From Pseudomonadota bacterium (GTDB lineage: Bacteria; Pseudomonadota; Gammaproteobacteria; Burkholderiales; SG8-39): DNA of 64,000 bases. The notes below the pieces were generated by a model, which saw only the letters and a list, made by a program, of their open reading frames with translations, had not been told where the DNA came from and searched no databases. Location of the stretch: contig JAJZPQ010000002.1 in NCBI GenBank assembly GCA_021811085.1, forward strand, positions 62,001-126,000. The letters are read 5' to 3'. This document shows, one piece after another, positions 8,458 through 17,979 of the stretch (its first letter is position 1; each line of letters begins with the position of its first letter). The position numbers and the translations under genes are program-made.

Positions 8458-10341
8458 TCAAGCCGCCTGCCGCTCCTCCTCGCGCGCGAGCCGGCGCGAG
8501 AGCGCCTCGACGTCGAGGATCAGTGCGACTTTGCCGTCGCCCATGATGGTCGCGCCCGACACGCCGGGGACTTTGCGGTAATTGGTCTCCAGGCTCTTGA
8601 TCACGACCTGATGCTGTCCGAGCAGGTCGTCGACGAATATCGCGCTCTTGCATCCTTCCGCTTCCACGATGACCATGATGCCGCGCTCGAAATCGGTGAC
8701 TTGCGGCCGTACGTTAAGAATTTCGTACAGCGCGACCACCGGCAGGTACTCGCCGCGCACGTGCACCACCGTGCCCATACCGGCGATGGTCTTGATGTCC
8801 GCCTTTGCAGGTTGCAGGGACTCGATGATGAAAGTGAGGGGAAGGATGAATACTTCCGCACCGACGGAAACCGACATGCCGTCCAGGATCGCCAGGGTCA
8901 GGGGCAGTCGTATCGAAATGCGGGTGCCGACGCCCGGCGTCGAATCGATCTCGACGCGACCGCCCATGGCGTAGATATTGCGCTTGACCACGTCCATGCC
9001 GACGCCGCGGCCCGAGACCGCGGTCACCACCTCGGCGGTGGAAAAGCCGGCTTCGAATATGAGCTGCCATACCTCCTGGTCTGACATCGTGTCGCTCACC
9101 GGCATGCCGCGCTCTCTCGCCTTGGCCAGAATCTTCGCCCGGTTCAGCCCGGCGCCGTCGTCGCTCACCTCGATCACGATGTTGCCGCCCTGATGGAATG
9201 CGCGCAGCGTGATGGTTCCCACCGCCGGCTTGCCCGCAGCCAGCCGTTTCTGCGGCGGCTCTATGCCGTGGTCGAGGCTGTTGCGTACCAGGTGGTTGAG
9301 CGGGTCGGCGATCTTCTCGATCAGTCCCTTGTCGAGTTCGGTGCCCTCGCCCACCGTCTTCAGCTCGACCTGCTTGTCGAGCTTGCCCGCGAGGTCGCGC
9401 ACCACGCGCGGGAAACGGCTGAACACGAACGAGATCGGCATCATGCGAATCGACATGACCGATTCCTGCAAATCGCGCGTGTTGTGCTCGAGCTGCGCCA
9501 TCCCGGTGCGCAACGCCTCGTACAGCGCTGCGTCCACGCGCGACGCGGTCTGCGCCAGCATCGCCTGGGTAATCACCAGTTCGCCCACCAAATTGATCAG
9601 CTGATCGACTTTCTCGACGCCGACGCGGATCGAGGTGGCTTCGCTATCAGCGTGGTCGCTGGCGCGGCGCCCGCGCCTGGGCTGCGCGTCGCCCGCGATG
9701 TCGGTAGCCCTTCTGCCCGGATTCGGCGCACCCGCGGGCCCCGCCTCGGTGAAGAATCCATAGCCTTCGGCGCCGGAGGCGGCGGCGCCCGACGCCGGCG
9801 TTGACGCCGGGGTTGGCGCGCCCGCAAACTCGTCTCCGGTGAGGATCGCAAACAGGTTTTCCGGGCTCGGGTCAACCGCGTCAACGCCGCCCGCGGCAGG
9901 CGGCGCAACCTGCGCCGCCGCAGCGGACGCAAGCACTGCAGCCGCGGCAGGCTTCGCCTGAGCCAGTTCATTCAGCTGGCGGCAAATTTCCGCCACCGCC
10001 TGTGCGTCGACTTCGTTTTCGAATTGCCGGCCGGCGAGTTGCATTTTGATCACGTCGACCGCCTTGAGGAACACATCCACCATCTCGTTGCGCAGGGGCA
10101 TTTCTCCATTGCGCAGCTTATCCAGCAGCGACTCGAGCACGTGCGTGGTCTCGGTGATCTCGTTGAAACCGAAGGTGGCGCTGCCGCCTTTGATCGAGTG
10201 CGCGGTGCGGAAAATCGCGTTCAGCGCGTCCTTACCCGGGTCGCCCACGTCGAGTTCGAGCAGCAGCCGCTCCATTTCCTCCAGCAGTTCGGCCGATTCC
10301 TCGAAAAACACCTGGTAGAACTGGCTCATGTCGATAGTCAT
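8458..10341 (-). CDS. cheA: Chemotaxis histidine kinase CheA
   Basis: 627 residues, cytoplasmic kinase that phosphorylates CheY. The Hpt domain (1-110) has His48 in TAHSIKGGS. An Ala/Pro-rich linker (about 130-235) follows. Dimerisation (P3) starts at SIRVGVEKVDQL. The ATPase domain (P4) has HLVRNSLDHGIE, VSDDGAGL and GRGVGMDVV. A CheW-like P5 domain lies at about 490-620. The usual P2 CheY/CheB-docking domain is not recognisable in the short linker. The start at 10341 has GAGGAT upstream. The gene is 52 bp downstream of cheY. Confidence 0.96.
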   Translation of the reverse strand: MTIDMSQFYQVFFEESAELLEEMERLLLELDVGDPGKDALNAIFRTAHSIKGGSATFGFNEITETTHVLESLLDKLRNGEMPLRNEMVDVFLKAVDVIKMQLAGRQFENEVDAQAVAEICRQLNELAQAKPAAAAVLASAAAAQVAPPAAGGVDAVDPSPENLFAILTGDEFAGAPTPASTPASGAAASGAEGYGFFTEAGPAGAPNPGRRATDIAGDAQPRRGRRASDHADSEATSIRVGVEKVDQLINLVGELVITQAMLAQTASRVDAALYEALRTGMAQLEHNTRDLQESVMSIRMMPISFVFSRFPRVVRDLAGKLDKQVELKTVGEGTELDKGLIEKIADPLNHLVRNSLDHGIEPPQKRLAAGKPAVGTITLRAFHQGGNIVIEVSDDGAGLNRAKILAKARERGMPVSDTMSDQEVWQLIFEAGFSTAEVVTAVSGRGVGMDVVKRNIYAMGGRVEIDSTPGVGTRISIRLPLTLAILDGMSVSVGAEVFILPLTFIIESLQPAKADIKTIAGMGTVVHVRGEYLPVVALYEILNVRPQVTDFERGIMVIVEAEGCKSAIFVDDLLGQHQVVIKSLETNYRKVPGVSGATIMGDGKVALILDVEALSRRLAREEERQAA

Positions 10342-10393
10342 TGGCGATCCTCAATATTCCCCATTGTGGGTATGGCTAAAGCCGCTTCGCGGG

Positions 10394-10759
10394 TCAGCCG
10401 AGCACCTGCTTCACCACCTCGATCAGGCGCTGCGGATCGAACGGTTTGACCATCCAGCCGGTGGCGCCCGCGGCCTTTCCCCGCTTCTTTATTTCCTGAT
10501 CCGATTCCGTGGTGAGAATCAGGATCGGCGCCGAGCGGTAGGCGGGAAGCTCGCGCAGCGAGCGCACCAGCGTCAGCCCGTCCATGCGCGGCATGTTATG
10601 GTCGGTCAGCACGAGGTCTACCGGCGTCGCCTGGGCTTTGGCCAGTGCGTCGACTCCGTCCACGGCTTCGACCACTTCATAGCCAGCGTTTTTCAGCGTA
10701 AAGGACACCATGCTCCTGATGGAGGCCGAGTCGTCGACGGTGAGTATGCTTTTGGCCAC
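10394..10759 (-). CDS. cheY: Chemotaxis response regulator CheY
   Basis: 121 residues, a single receiver domain that carries the signal from CheA to FliM at the motor. Acidic pair in LTVDDSAS, phospho-acceptor Asp in LTDHNMPRMDG, switch Thr in LILTTESD and conserved Lys in MVKPFDP. It starts with GTG at 10759 after AAGGA. It is the first gene of the leftward che unit. No cheZ or cheB is nearby, so the phosphatase must lie elsewhere. Confidence 0.95.
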   Translation of the reverse strand: MAKSILTVDDSASIRSMVSFTLKNAGYEVVEAVDGVDALAKAQATPVDLVLTDHNMPRMDGLTLVRSLRELPAYRSAPILILTTESDQEIKKRGKAAGATGWMVKPFDPQRLIEVVKQVLG

Positions 10760-11135
10760 GCTGCTTCCTTATGCTCAGGTCTATTCCGGGGGCGGAACAA
10801 TCCGACTTTCCCTGCGTGCATCGCTTTCTGCCATGCCGGGCTGGCCGCTTCCCGCAACGGCTCCGCGGCCAGGGCATGCAGCAAAATTCCCCGCCGCCCA
10901 GCGCCACGACGCGCCGCGTCCACAGGTATATCGACTCGGTTGAGGCAGACTTGAACGGTGCAAGCGCGGAGGAAGGAGGAAAAAACCGATCAATTTGCGC
11001 AAATGCGGCCCCGTGAGCGGCCTTACACTGCTGTCACCGCGACCGCTGGCGCGTCCGATGCGGTTGAGGGCCATGGGCCGCCTGCGCCGCTATATAATGT
11101 CGTCCTGTCGAATCTGCACAGAATCCGGAGACCAC
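10760..11135. other. Divergent intergenic region cheY / sensor kinase
   Basis: 376 bases. It must hold the leftward che promoter, which I cannot identify with confidence, and a rightward -10 TATAAT at 11093-11098. A perfect 12-bp palindrome ATTTGCGCAAAT lies at 10993-11004; its role is unknown. No gene is convincing here. Confidence 0.5.
11093..11098 (+). promoter_or_regulatory. Sigma-70 -10 element of the kinase operon
   Basis: TATAAT, identical to the -10 consensus. No good -35 is seen. Transcription would start near 11105, which excludes the ATG at 11097 as a start and favours TTG 11136, preceded by GGAG. Confidence 0.5.
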
Positions 11136-11909
11136 TTGTCCAGCACCGCTCAGCAGGATCACGCGCTCGACGTCGAGTTGGAGCAGCGTGCGACCGGCAG
11201 CGCCCCGCAGCTCGAGGCTGTCGCGCGCGAGCTCGAAGCATTCGGCGCAACCCTGTCGCATGATCTGCGCGCGCCGCTGCGCACCATCGAAGGCTTCAGC
11301 CGTCTGCTGCAGCAGCCGCCGTACGCCGAACAACTCGATGCAACCGGGCAGGACTATGTACAGCGCGTCCACCGCGCCAGCCTGCGCCTGGCGCAAATGA
11401 TGGAGGACCTGCTGCAGCTGGTGCGTCTGGCGCGAAACGGAATCAAGCCCGAGCGCGTCGATTTGAGCGCCATGGCGCTGGAGATCCTTTCCGGACTGCA
11501 GGCTGCCACGCCGGCGCGCCGCGCCGAATTTGCGGTGGAACCGGGTATCGCGGCGCACGCAGATGCGCGCCTGTTGCGCCTTGCGCTGGAAAACCTGCTC
11601 GGCAATGCATGGAAATTCACCGGCAGAAACGAGGTCGCGAGCATTTTTTTCGGCCGTGCCGCTGACGCCGGCGAGGCGGCGATCTGTGTGCGTGACAACG
11701 GCGTCGGCTTCGAGCAGAAATACGCCGACAGGTTGTTCCGGGCGTTCCAGCGTCTGCACAGCGAAACCGAATTCGAAGGCAGCGGCATCGGCCTGGCCAA
11801 AGCACTGCGGGCGATACATGCGCACGGCGGGCGCATCTGGGCGCGCGGACAGCGCGGCGCGGGAGCGGCCTTTTATTTTACCCTGCCCGGCATGGCGACG
11901 GCAAAATGA
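11136..11909 (+). CDS. Sensor histidine kinase (HisKA-HATPase), small soluble form
   Basis: About 257 residues with no membrane segment and almost no sensor domain. HisKA has LSHDLRAPLRTIEGF with the phospho-His. The ATPase domain shows ENLLGNAWKF (N box), VRDNGVGF (G1) and EFEGSGIGLAKALR (G2), as in phytochrome-type kinases. The TTG start at 11136 is chosen because GGAG lies 5 nt upstream; longer frames would begin before the likely transcription start. Its stop overlaps the next gene by 4 bp (ATGA). It may receive signals through a partner protein. Its kinase core is a paralogue of that in the 964-residue kinase at 14204. Confidence 0.8.
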   Translation: MSSTAQQDHALDVELEQRATGSAPQLEAVARELEAFGATLSHDLRAPLRTIEGFSRLLQQPPYAEQLDATGQDYVQRVHRASLRLAQMMEDLLQLVRLARNGIKPERVDLSAMALEILSGLQAATPARRAEFAVEPGIAAHADARLLRLALENLLGNAWKFTGRNEVASIFFGRAADAGEAAICVRDNGVGFEQKYADRLFRAFQRLHSETEFEGSGIGLAKALRAIHAHGGRIWARGQRGAGAAFYFTLPGMATAK

Positions 11910-13498
11910 AGGGCTTGAACTCGAACGACACGCTGCACATCCTGCTGGTCGAAGACTCTCCCGACGACGCCGAGCTGCTGAAGCAGGCGCTGCTCCAGGC
12001 CGGGCACGCGCCGACGCTGCACCGCGTGGATTCCGCGGCCACTATGACCGAGGCGCTGGCGCGGCGGCATTGGGACATAGTGATCTCGGACTACAACCTG
12101 CCCGGATTCAGCGGCCCCGAAGCGCTGCAACTGCTGCGCGCGCATTCCGACTACATCCCTTTCATCGTGGCATCGGGCCGCATCGGCGAGGAAGAAGCGG
12201 TCGCGCTGATGAAGTCCGGAGCCCACGACTACGTCATGAAGGACAAGCTGGCGCGGCTGGCGCCGGCGGTGGAGCGCAGCCTGCGCGAGGCGCGTAACCG
12301 GCTGGAGTCGCGGGCCGCGCAGCTCGCGCTGCGCGAGAGCGAAGCCCGCTTCAAGGCCATCGTCTCGAATATGCCCGGCATGGTGTTCCGCCTGCAGACT
12401 GGCGATGGCAATGCCCCTTCGTTTACCTATGTGAGCGACGGCTGCCAGGCCCTGTTCGACCTCCCGGCGCACGCCATGCGGCAAGATGTGGAGGTATTTT
12501 TCGACCGCATCCTGCCCGGGGATCTGCCCTCGCTGATGGCCTCGATGCAGACCGCGTTCCGGCGGCGCACCAACTGGAACTGGGAAGGCCGCATCCGCAT
12601 CGCCGGCAGCAACGAGGTCAAATGGGTGGACCTGCGCTCGCGCGCGCGCCTGCTCGACGACGCGCGCGTGTGCTGGGAAGGCATTATTTCCAATATTACG
12701 CAGAACAAGACCGCCGACCTCGAAATCCGGCGCTCGCGCGCCGATCTGAGCCGGCTGTCGGCGCACATCGAGACGGTGAAAGAGCGGGAACGCCACCGCA
12801 TCGCGCGCGAGATCCATGATGAACTCGGCGGCACGCTGACTGCGATCAAGATCATGCTGCTGCGCCTGGGCAAGAGCCTCGCCCCGGAAACGGCCGAAGG
12901 GCTACACCGGCTGCATTCGACCGACGCGCTGGTCGACAGCGCGATGGAGATCACGCGCCGCATCGCGACCGAGCTGCACCCGGCCATTCTCGACCTGGGC
13001 ATCGTGGCCGCAATCGAATGGCAAGCCGCCGAGTTCGAGAAGCGCATGGACATGAGCTGCACTGTGACCTGTGCCTACAAGGAGATTCCCCTGGACAGCG
13101 AGATTTCGATCGCCGTGTTCCGGATCTTCCAGGAGGCGCTGACCAACATCGCCAAACACGCTCGCGCGACGCAGGTCGAAGTCGAAATCGAGGCCGACGC
13201 GGACGACGTGGTTCTGCAGGTACACGATAACGGCGAAGGAATCGCCGGGGAAGATTTGGCGAAACCGCACGCGTTCGGCATCCTCGGCATGCAGGAGCGC
13301 GCGCGCAGCCTCGGCGGCGAGGCGGGCGTGCGCAGGACGCGCACCGGCACCGCGGTAAGGCTGCGTCTGCCGCGAGCACCGCAGGCTGTCCCGGAAAGCC
13401 CGCCCGAAGAGGAACAATTGCTGCTTTTCGGAAGCGCCATGCAGTCATTGCTTGGGGCGCACCAGCAAGAGCACAGCGACGCCAAGGGGTTGGTATGA
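11906..13498 (+). CDS. Receiver-PAS-NarL-type histidine kinase
   Basis: 530 residues. An N-terminal receiver (HILLVEDSPDD; phospho-Asp in VISDYNLPG) is followed by a PAS domain (about 140-270) and a HisKA_3 kinase with REIHDELGGTLTAIK and RIATELHPAILDLG. A HATPase of the NarX/DegS kind (VHDNGEGI, AFGILGMQERARSLGG) ends the core. The unusual order with the receiver first suggests it accepts phosphate from the kinase just upstream, with which it overlaps by 4 bp. It then passes a signal to the LuxR regulator downstream, also a 4-bp overlap. Soluble. Confidence 0.9.
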   Translation: MKGLNSNDTLHILLVEDSPDDAELLKQALLQAGHAPTLHRVDSAATMTEALARRHWDIVISDYNLPGFSGPEALQLLRAHSDYIPFIVASGRIGEEEAVALMKSGAHDYVMKDKLARLAPAVERSLREARNRLESRAAQLALRESEARFKAIVSNMPGMVFRLQTGDGNAPSFTYVSDGCQALFDLPAHAMRQDVEVFFDRILPGDLPSLMASMQTAFRRRTNWNWEGRIRIAGSNEVKWVDLRSRARLLDDARVCWEGIISNITQNKTADLEIRRSRADLSRLSAHIETVKERERHRIAREIHDELGGTLTAIKIMLLRLGKSLAPETAEGLHRLHSTDALVDSAMEITRRIATELHPAILDLGIVAAIEWQAAEFEKRMDMSCTVTCAYKEIPLDSEISIAVFRIFQEALTNIAKHARATQVEVEIEADADDVVLQVHDNGEGIAGEDLAKPHAFGILGMQERARSLGGEAGVRRTRTGTAVRLRLPRAPQAVPESPPEEEQLLLFGSAMQSLLGAHQQEHSDAKGLV

Positions 13499-14133
13499 AT
13501 CCGATTCAGGTGCTCATCGCCGATGACCACGCCATCCTGCGGCGCGGCTTGGCGCAAATCATTGCCGAAGCCGGCGACATGCAAGTCTGCGCCGAAGCGG
13601 AGACCGGTGCGCAGGCGATCAGCCTCGTGCGCGAACACCGGGTCGACGTGGTGCTGCTCGATATCACCATGCCCGACAGAAACGGCTTGGACACGTTGAA
13701 GTATCTAAAGAAGGAAAAGCCCAAGCTGGCCGTGCTCATGCTCAGCATGCACCCGGAGGAAACCTATGCGCTGCGCGCGATCAAGGCTGGGGCATCGGGC
13801 TATCTCACCAAGCAAAGCGCCCCGGCGCTGCTGGTCACCGCCATACGCCAGGTGGCGCATGGCCGGCGCTATATCAGCCCCGCGCTGGCCGAAGCGCTGG
13901 CCGGAACCATCGCCGACGATTCGGACCGTCCGGCGCATGCGACCCTGTCCGACCGCGAATACGAAACCATGAGATTGATCGCATCCGGCAGAACGCTCAC
14001 CCAGATCGCGGCTGAAATGCACCTGAGCGCCAAGACCGTGAGCGTCTATCGCGCGCGCCTGCTGGAAAAAATGCACTTGAAAAACAACTCGGAACTGACC
14101 CACTACGCGCTGAAAAATCAATTGGTGGATTGA
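13495..14133 (+). CDS. NarL/FixJ-family response regulator
   Basis: 212 residues: receiver domain (IADDHAILRRG; phospho-Asp in VVLLDITMPDRNG; Lys in GYLTKQSAP) and a LuxR-type helix-turn-helix (LSDREYETMRLIASGRT...HLSAKTVSVYRARLLEKM). It is the natural output of the preceding NarL-type kinase, to which it is translationally coupled (ATGA). Targets are not known from the sequence; its position invites a role in controlling motility or c-di-GMP genes. Confidence 0.93.
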   Translation: MNPIQVLIADDHAILRRGLAQIIAEAGDMQVCAEAETGAQAISLVREHRVDVVLLDITMPDRNGLDTLKYLKKEKPKLAVLMLSMHPEETYALRAIKAGASGYLTKQSAPALLVTAIRQVAHGRRYISPALAEALAGTIADDSDRPAHATLSDREYETMRLIASGRTLTQIAAEMHLSAKTVSVYRARLLEKMHLKNNSELTHYALKNQLVD

Positions 14134-14203
14134 TCCCCTGCCTGTTATTCTGGCCCGGTCCCGCGGTTATGGAGAACCTGCCCTTTCGTTGAAGGAAGAA
14201 GCC

Positions 14204-17098
14204 ATGCGCCGTACCGGAACGAAAAGCACCTTGCTCAAGGCCTTGGATGCGTTGGAGCGCAAATTCGCCGAGCGCACGGCGGAACTGCAGAAGGCACGCG
14301 AGGCATTGCACGAGAGCGAGGCGCGGTTCCGCAGCCTGGCCGAGATCTCTTCCGATTACTATTGGGAAAGCGACACCGAGCACCGGCTTACTCGGCTCGG
14401 TTGGAACGACGCACTGAGCGCGGTGCCGGCAATGCAGCAGCCCGCGCAGGTCGGCAAACGCCGCTGGGATGTCCCCTACCTCTCGCCCGACGAAGCCGGC
14501 TGGCGGGCGCACCGGGCGGTGCTGGATGCGCACCAGCCATTCCGCAATTTCGAGCTTTCGCGGCTCGGGGCCGACGGCAGCGAGCGCTTCATCTCGATCA
14601 GCGGCGATCCGCAGTTCGATGCCTCGGGCGCATTCACGGGCTACCGCGGCGTTGGAACCGAAATCACCGAGCGCCGGGCAGCCGCGGCGAAAATCCGGCG
14701 GCTGACCCAGCTTTACGCCGCGCTGAGCCAGTGCAACCAGGCGATCGTGCGCTGCGCCAGGGAGGAGGACTTGTTGCCCCAGGTCTGCCGCGCCGCAGTT
14801 GAGTTCGGCGGCATGGAAATGGCGTGGATCGGCTTCGTCGATCCGGAAACGCGTATGGTTCTGCCAGTCGCTCGCTTCGGCAAACACGCCGACGCGTATT
14901 TGCAGGACATCGAAATCTGCGTGAGTGACGAAAGCCCCTTGGGGTGTGGCCCGGCGGGAACTGCAATTCGCGAAGGCCATCCCGTCTGGTATCAGGACTC
15001 GCAGTCCGGGCCCGATATATCGCCGTGGCACGGGCGCCGCGCCCGCTTCGGCTGGACGGCATCGGCCTCGCTGCCGCTGAGCCGTGGCGGCAGCGCCGTC
15101 GGTGCTCTCAATCTGTACACCGGCGAAACCGCCGCGTTCGACGACGCCGTGCGTGATCTGCTGATCGAAATCGCGGCGGACGTCAGCTTCGCGCTGGACA
15201 ATTTCGAGCGCGAATCCCGGCGCCAGCGGGCGGAGGAGGCATTGCGGGAGAGCGAGGCGCGCTTCCGCAGCCTGACCGCGATGTCCTCCGACTGGTATTG
15301 GGAGAGCGATGCCGAGCACCGATTCACGCAGCGCACTTCGAGCGGTGAGGCCAATGTTTTGTCCGCATGGATGACCCAATCGCGCATCGGTCCGCACTGT
15401 TGGGAGATTCCTTGTCTTTCTCCGGATGAAGCCGGTTGGCAAGCGCATCGGACGGTGCTCGATGCCCACCTTCCATTTCGCAATTTCGAACTTTCCCGGA
15501 GCGGGGCCGACGGCAGCGAACGTCATATTTCGATAAGCGGCGATCCGACGTTCGACGCCGCCGGGCGCTTCACCGGCTATCGCGGCGTCGGTACCGACAT
15601 CACCGAGCGCAAGCGTGCCGAGGCGCGTCTGCGGCTCGCCGCGAGCGTGTTCGATAATGCCCAGGAAGCGATTGTCATTACCGACGCGGCTGCCAATATC
15701 GTCAGCGTCAATCGACGTTTTACCGATATCACCGGCTACTCCGGCGACGAAGTCTTGGGCCGCAATCCGCGTCTGCTCAAGTCGGGCAGGCAGGACGGCG
15801 ATTTCTACCGGGCCATGTGGGCATCGATCCATGCGCACGGATACTGGACGGGCGAGATTTGGAATCGGCGCAAAGACGGGCACGTGTTCCCGGAATGGCT
15901 TTCGATCAGCGCGGTGCGTGACGATCACGGCCAGGTCGTCAATTACGTCGGCGTGATCGTGGACATTTCGCAGCGCATTGCGGCGGAGCGGGCGCTACGC
16001 GCCTCGGAGGAAAAATTCGCCAAGGGATTCAACTCGAGCCCGATGTTCATCTGCATCGCCACCGTCGCCGAAGGCCGCTACATCGAGGTCAACGAAGGCT
16101 TTCTCAGCGGTACGGGTCACAGCCGCGAGGAAGTCATAGGCCGCACCTCCCTCGACCTCGGGTTGTGGAAGACCGCTGGCGATCGCCAGCGCGCGATCGA
16201 TTCCTTGCTCATGCATGGCCGCATCAGCGGTTTCGAAGCGGAATTGCGCAAGAAGTCCGGAGAGTCGATGTTTTGCGAAATCTGGGCCGAGCCGATCGAA
16301 ATCGAGGGCACGCCATGCGTCATCTGGGTTACCAACGACATCAGCGTGCGCAAGAAAGCCGAGATGGAAATCTGCCAACTCAACGCCGAATTGGAGCAGC
16401 GGGTCGCGGCGCGCACGCAGGCGCTGGAGGTCGCCAACGCCGAACTGGAAGCCTTTTCCTATTCCGTGTCGCACGACCTGCGCGCGCCACTGCGGGCGAT
16501 CCACGGGTTCAGCCGCCTGCTGGAGCAGCAGCATGCCGGCCAAATCGATGGACAAGGCCGGGAAATGCTCAGGCGCATTGGCGCCGGTGCCCAAAAGATG
16601 GCGCAGCTTATCGATGACCTGCTCAAGCTGTCGCGCATATCGCGCCAGGCGATGCGAGTCGAGCCCGTCGATCTGTCGGTGCTGGCGTGGGAGGTGGTCG
16701 GGGATCTGCAAGCCGACTGCCCGGAACGCCGAATCGCGTGGGTGATTGCGCCGCAGGCGCCTGCGGTGGGCGACCCAGGCCTGCTCCGGGTGGTGCTGCA
16801 GAACCTGATCGGCAATGCCTGGAAATACAGTTCGAGACGCAACGATGCGCGCATCGAGTTCGGCGTTGCCGAAAAAGACGGCCGGCCGGTCTATTTCGTG
16901 CGCGATAACGGCGCCGGCTTCGACATGGCCCGCGCGAAGAACCTATTCCGCGCGTTCCAAAGGCTGCATTCGGCGGCGGAGTTCCAGGGTTCCGGCATCG
17001 GCCTCGCCACAGTCGCGCGTATCGTCCAGCGCCATGGCGGAGAGGCCTGGGGAGAGGGCCGCGTGGGCGAAGGTGCGAGCTTCTATTTCACGCTCTGA
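14204..17098 (+). CDS. Multi-PAS/GAF sensor histidine kinase
   Basis: 964 residues, soluble. Domains in order: PAS (about 35-160), GAF (165-330), PAS (340-470), PAS (475-595), PAS (600-715), coiled coil, HisKA with SVSHDLRAPLRAIHGF, and HATPase with GNAWKYSSRR, VRDNGAGF and FQGSGIGLA. The first and second PAS domains are near copies (ESEARFRSL; LSPDEAGW.AHR.VLDAH; PFRNFELSR.GADGSER), so one arose by internal duplication. The ATG at 14204 follows GAAGGAAGA; an upstream TTG at 14189 is less likely. It has no receiver and no adjacent own regulator, so it may feed the LuxR regulator 70 bp upstream. Confidence 0.9.
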   Translation: MRRTGTKSTLLKALDALERKFAERTAELQKAREALHESEARFRSLAEISSDYYWESDTEHRLTRLGWNDALSAVPAMQQPAQVGKRRWDVPYLSPDEAGWRAHRAVLDAHQPFRNFELSRLGADGSERFISISGDPQFDASGAFTGYRGVGTEITERRAAAAKIRRLTQLYAALSQCNQAIVRCAREEDLLPQVCRAAVEFGGMEMAWIGFVDPETRMVLPVARFGKHADAYLQDIEICVSDESPLGCGPAGTAIREGHPVWYQDSQSGPDISPWHGRRARFGWTASASLPLSRGGSAVGALNLYTGETAAFDDAVRDLLIEIAADVSFALDNFERESRRQRAEEALRESEARFRSLTAMSSDWYWESDAEHRFTQRTSSGEANVLSAWMTQSRIGPHCWEIPCLSPDEAGWQAHRTVLDAHLPFRNFELSRSGADGSERHISISGDPTFDAAGRFTGYRGVGTDITERKRAEARLRLAASVFDNAQEAIVITDAAANIVSVNRRFTDITGYSGDEVLGRNPRLLKSGRQDGDFYRAMWASIHAHGYWTGEIWNRRKDGHVFPEWLSISAVRDDHGQVVNYVGVIVDISQRIAAERALRASEEKFAKGFNSSPMFICIATVAEGRYIEVNEGFLSGTGHSREEVIGRTSLDLGLWKTAGDRQRAIDSLLMHGRISGFEAELRKKSGESMFCEIWAEPIEIEGTPCVIWVTNDISVRKKAEMEICQLNAELEQRVAARTQALEVANAELEAFSYSVSHDLRAPLRAIHGFSRLLEQQHAGQIDGQGREMLRRIGAGAQKMAQLIDDLLKLSRISRQAMRVEPVDLSVLAWEVVGDLQADCPERRIAWVIAPQAPAVGDPGLLRVVLQNLIGNAWKYSSRRNDARIEFGVAEKDGRPVYFVRDNGAGFDMARAKNLFRAFQRLHSAAEFQGSGIGLATVARIVQRHGGEAWGEGRVGEGASFYFTL

Positions 17099-17122
17099 GC
17101 CGGGATGCCCGCAATGGCGGCA

Positions 17123-17977
17123 TCATGCTGCGAGCAGCAGAGCGGCGCCCTGGGCGCGGCGCTCCGCTTCCGCAAGGCACTGCCGGAATCTCGGCCAGGT
17201 GATGCCCATGCGCGTCCAGGTGACGGCGTCGAACTGCGGCACCAGTTCGTTGTCGTCTCCGGCCAGATCGAGCGCGTGTGCGGCCACGTCGGCCACATGG
17301 ACCAAACCGGCCAAGTCCGGCTGGCCGCCGGGAGTCCCGGCTTCCGGGGGGGAATGGTGTCCGGCGACGGCCTGCTGGATTACGGGCGCAAACTTCCAGC
17401 GCTCGGTGAGCGCGCCGCCGACCGCGGCGTGATCCAGCCCCAGGACCTGGCGTTCCGCCTCGATCGGGTAGCAATCATGCAGCGCGCGGTATTCGGTCAC
17501 GCGGCGATAGTGATCCGGAAAGCAGGTCGCAAGCACGACGCGGCCGATGTCGTGCAGCAGACCCGCGGTAAACGCGCGGTCCGGATTGATCCCGGCATCG
17601 CCGGCGAAGGATCTGGCGCACACGGCCGCGACGATGCCGTGCATCCAGAGAGCGTTCAGATCGAACCAGCCGGTGGCGACGGCCGGAAAGCTGCCCTTCA
17701 CCCCCGCCGCTATCACCAGGGTGCGAACGTTGCTAAAGCCCAGCACCACCATCGCGTCCTTGACGGTCACGACTTTGCCCTGCAGCCCGTAGAAGGATGA
17801 ATTGGCCACGCGCAGCACCTTCGCGGAGAGCGCCTGGTCTTGTGCGATCTTGTAACCGATCGCGCCGCTGTCGGCATGTTCATCCTCGAATGATTCGAGC
17901 ACCTCGACAACCACGGCGGGCAAGGACGGTAGCTGCCGGATCTGCGCGGTCACCTGTTCCAGGTCCAGTGACTGCAC
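17123..17977 (-). CDS. HDOD domain signalling protein
   Basis: 284 residues, one HDOD domain (about 15-215: LPSLPAVVVEVL, DQALSAKVLRVANSSFYG, LGFSNVRTLVIAAGVK, AGLLHDIGRVVL, LDHAAVGGALTERWKF). HDOD proteins are non-catalytic relatives of HD phosphohydrolases and act in signalling, often with c-di-GMP or two-component proteins. It starts with GTG at 17977, with GGAG 8 nt upstream inside the end of the 54-residue ORF. It is the last gene of a leftward EAL-REC / small ORF / HDOD operon and ends 24 bp from the convergent kinase gene. Confidence 0.88.
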   Translation of the reverse strand: MQSLDLEQVTAQIRQLPSLPAVVVEVLESFEDEHADSGAIGYKIAQDQALSAKVLRVANSSFYGLQGKVVTVKDAMVVLGFSNVRTLVIAAGVKGSFPAVATGWFDLNALWMHGIVAAVCARSFAGDAGINPDRAFTAGLLHDIGRVVLATCFPDHYRRVTEYRALHDCYPIEAERQVLGLDHAAVGGALTERWKFAPVIQQAVAGHHSPPEAGTPGGQPDLAGLVHVADVAAHALDLAGDDNELVPQFDAVTWTRMGITWPRFRQCLAEAERRAQGAALLLAA

Positions 17978-17979
17978 AG

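Noticed and set aside
13997-15928. 643-codon minus-strand frame
   Set aside because: Antisense to the LuxR regulator and the PAS kinase, which have clear domains; no domain in the antisense product.
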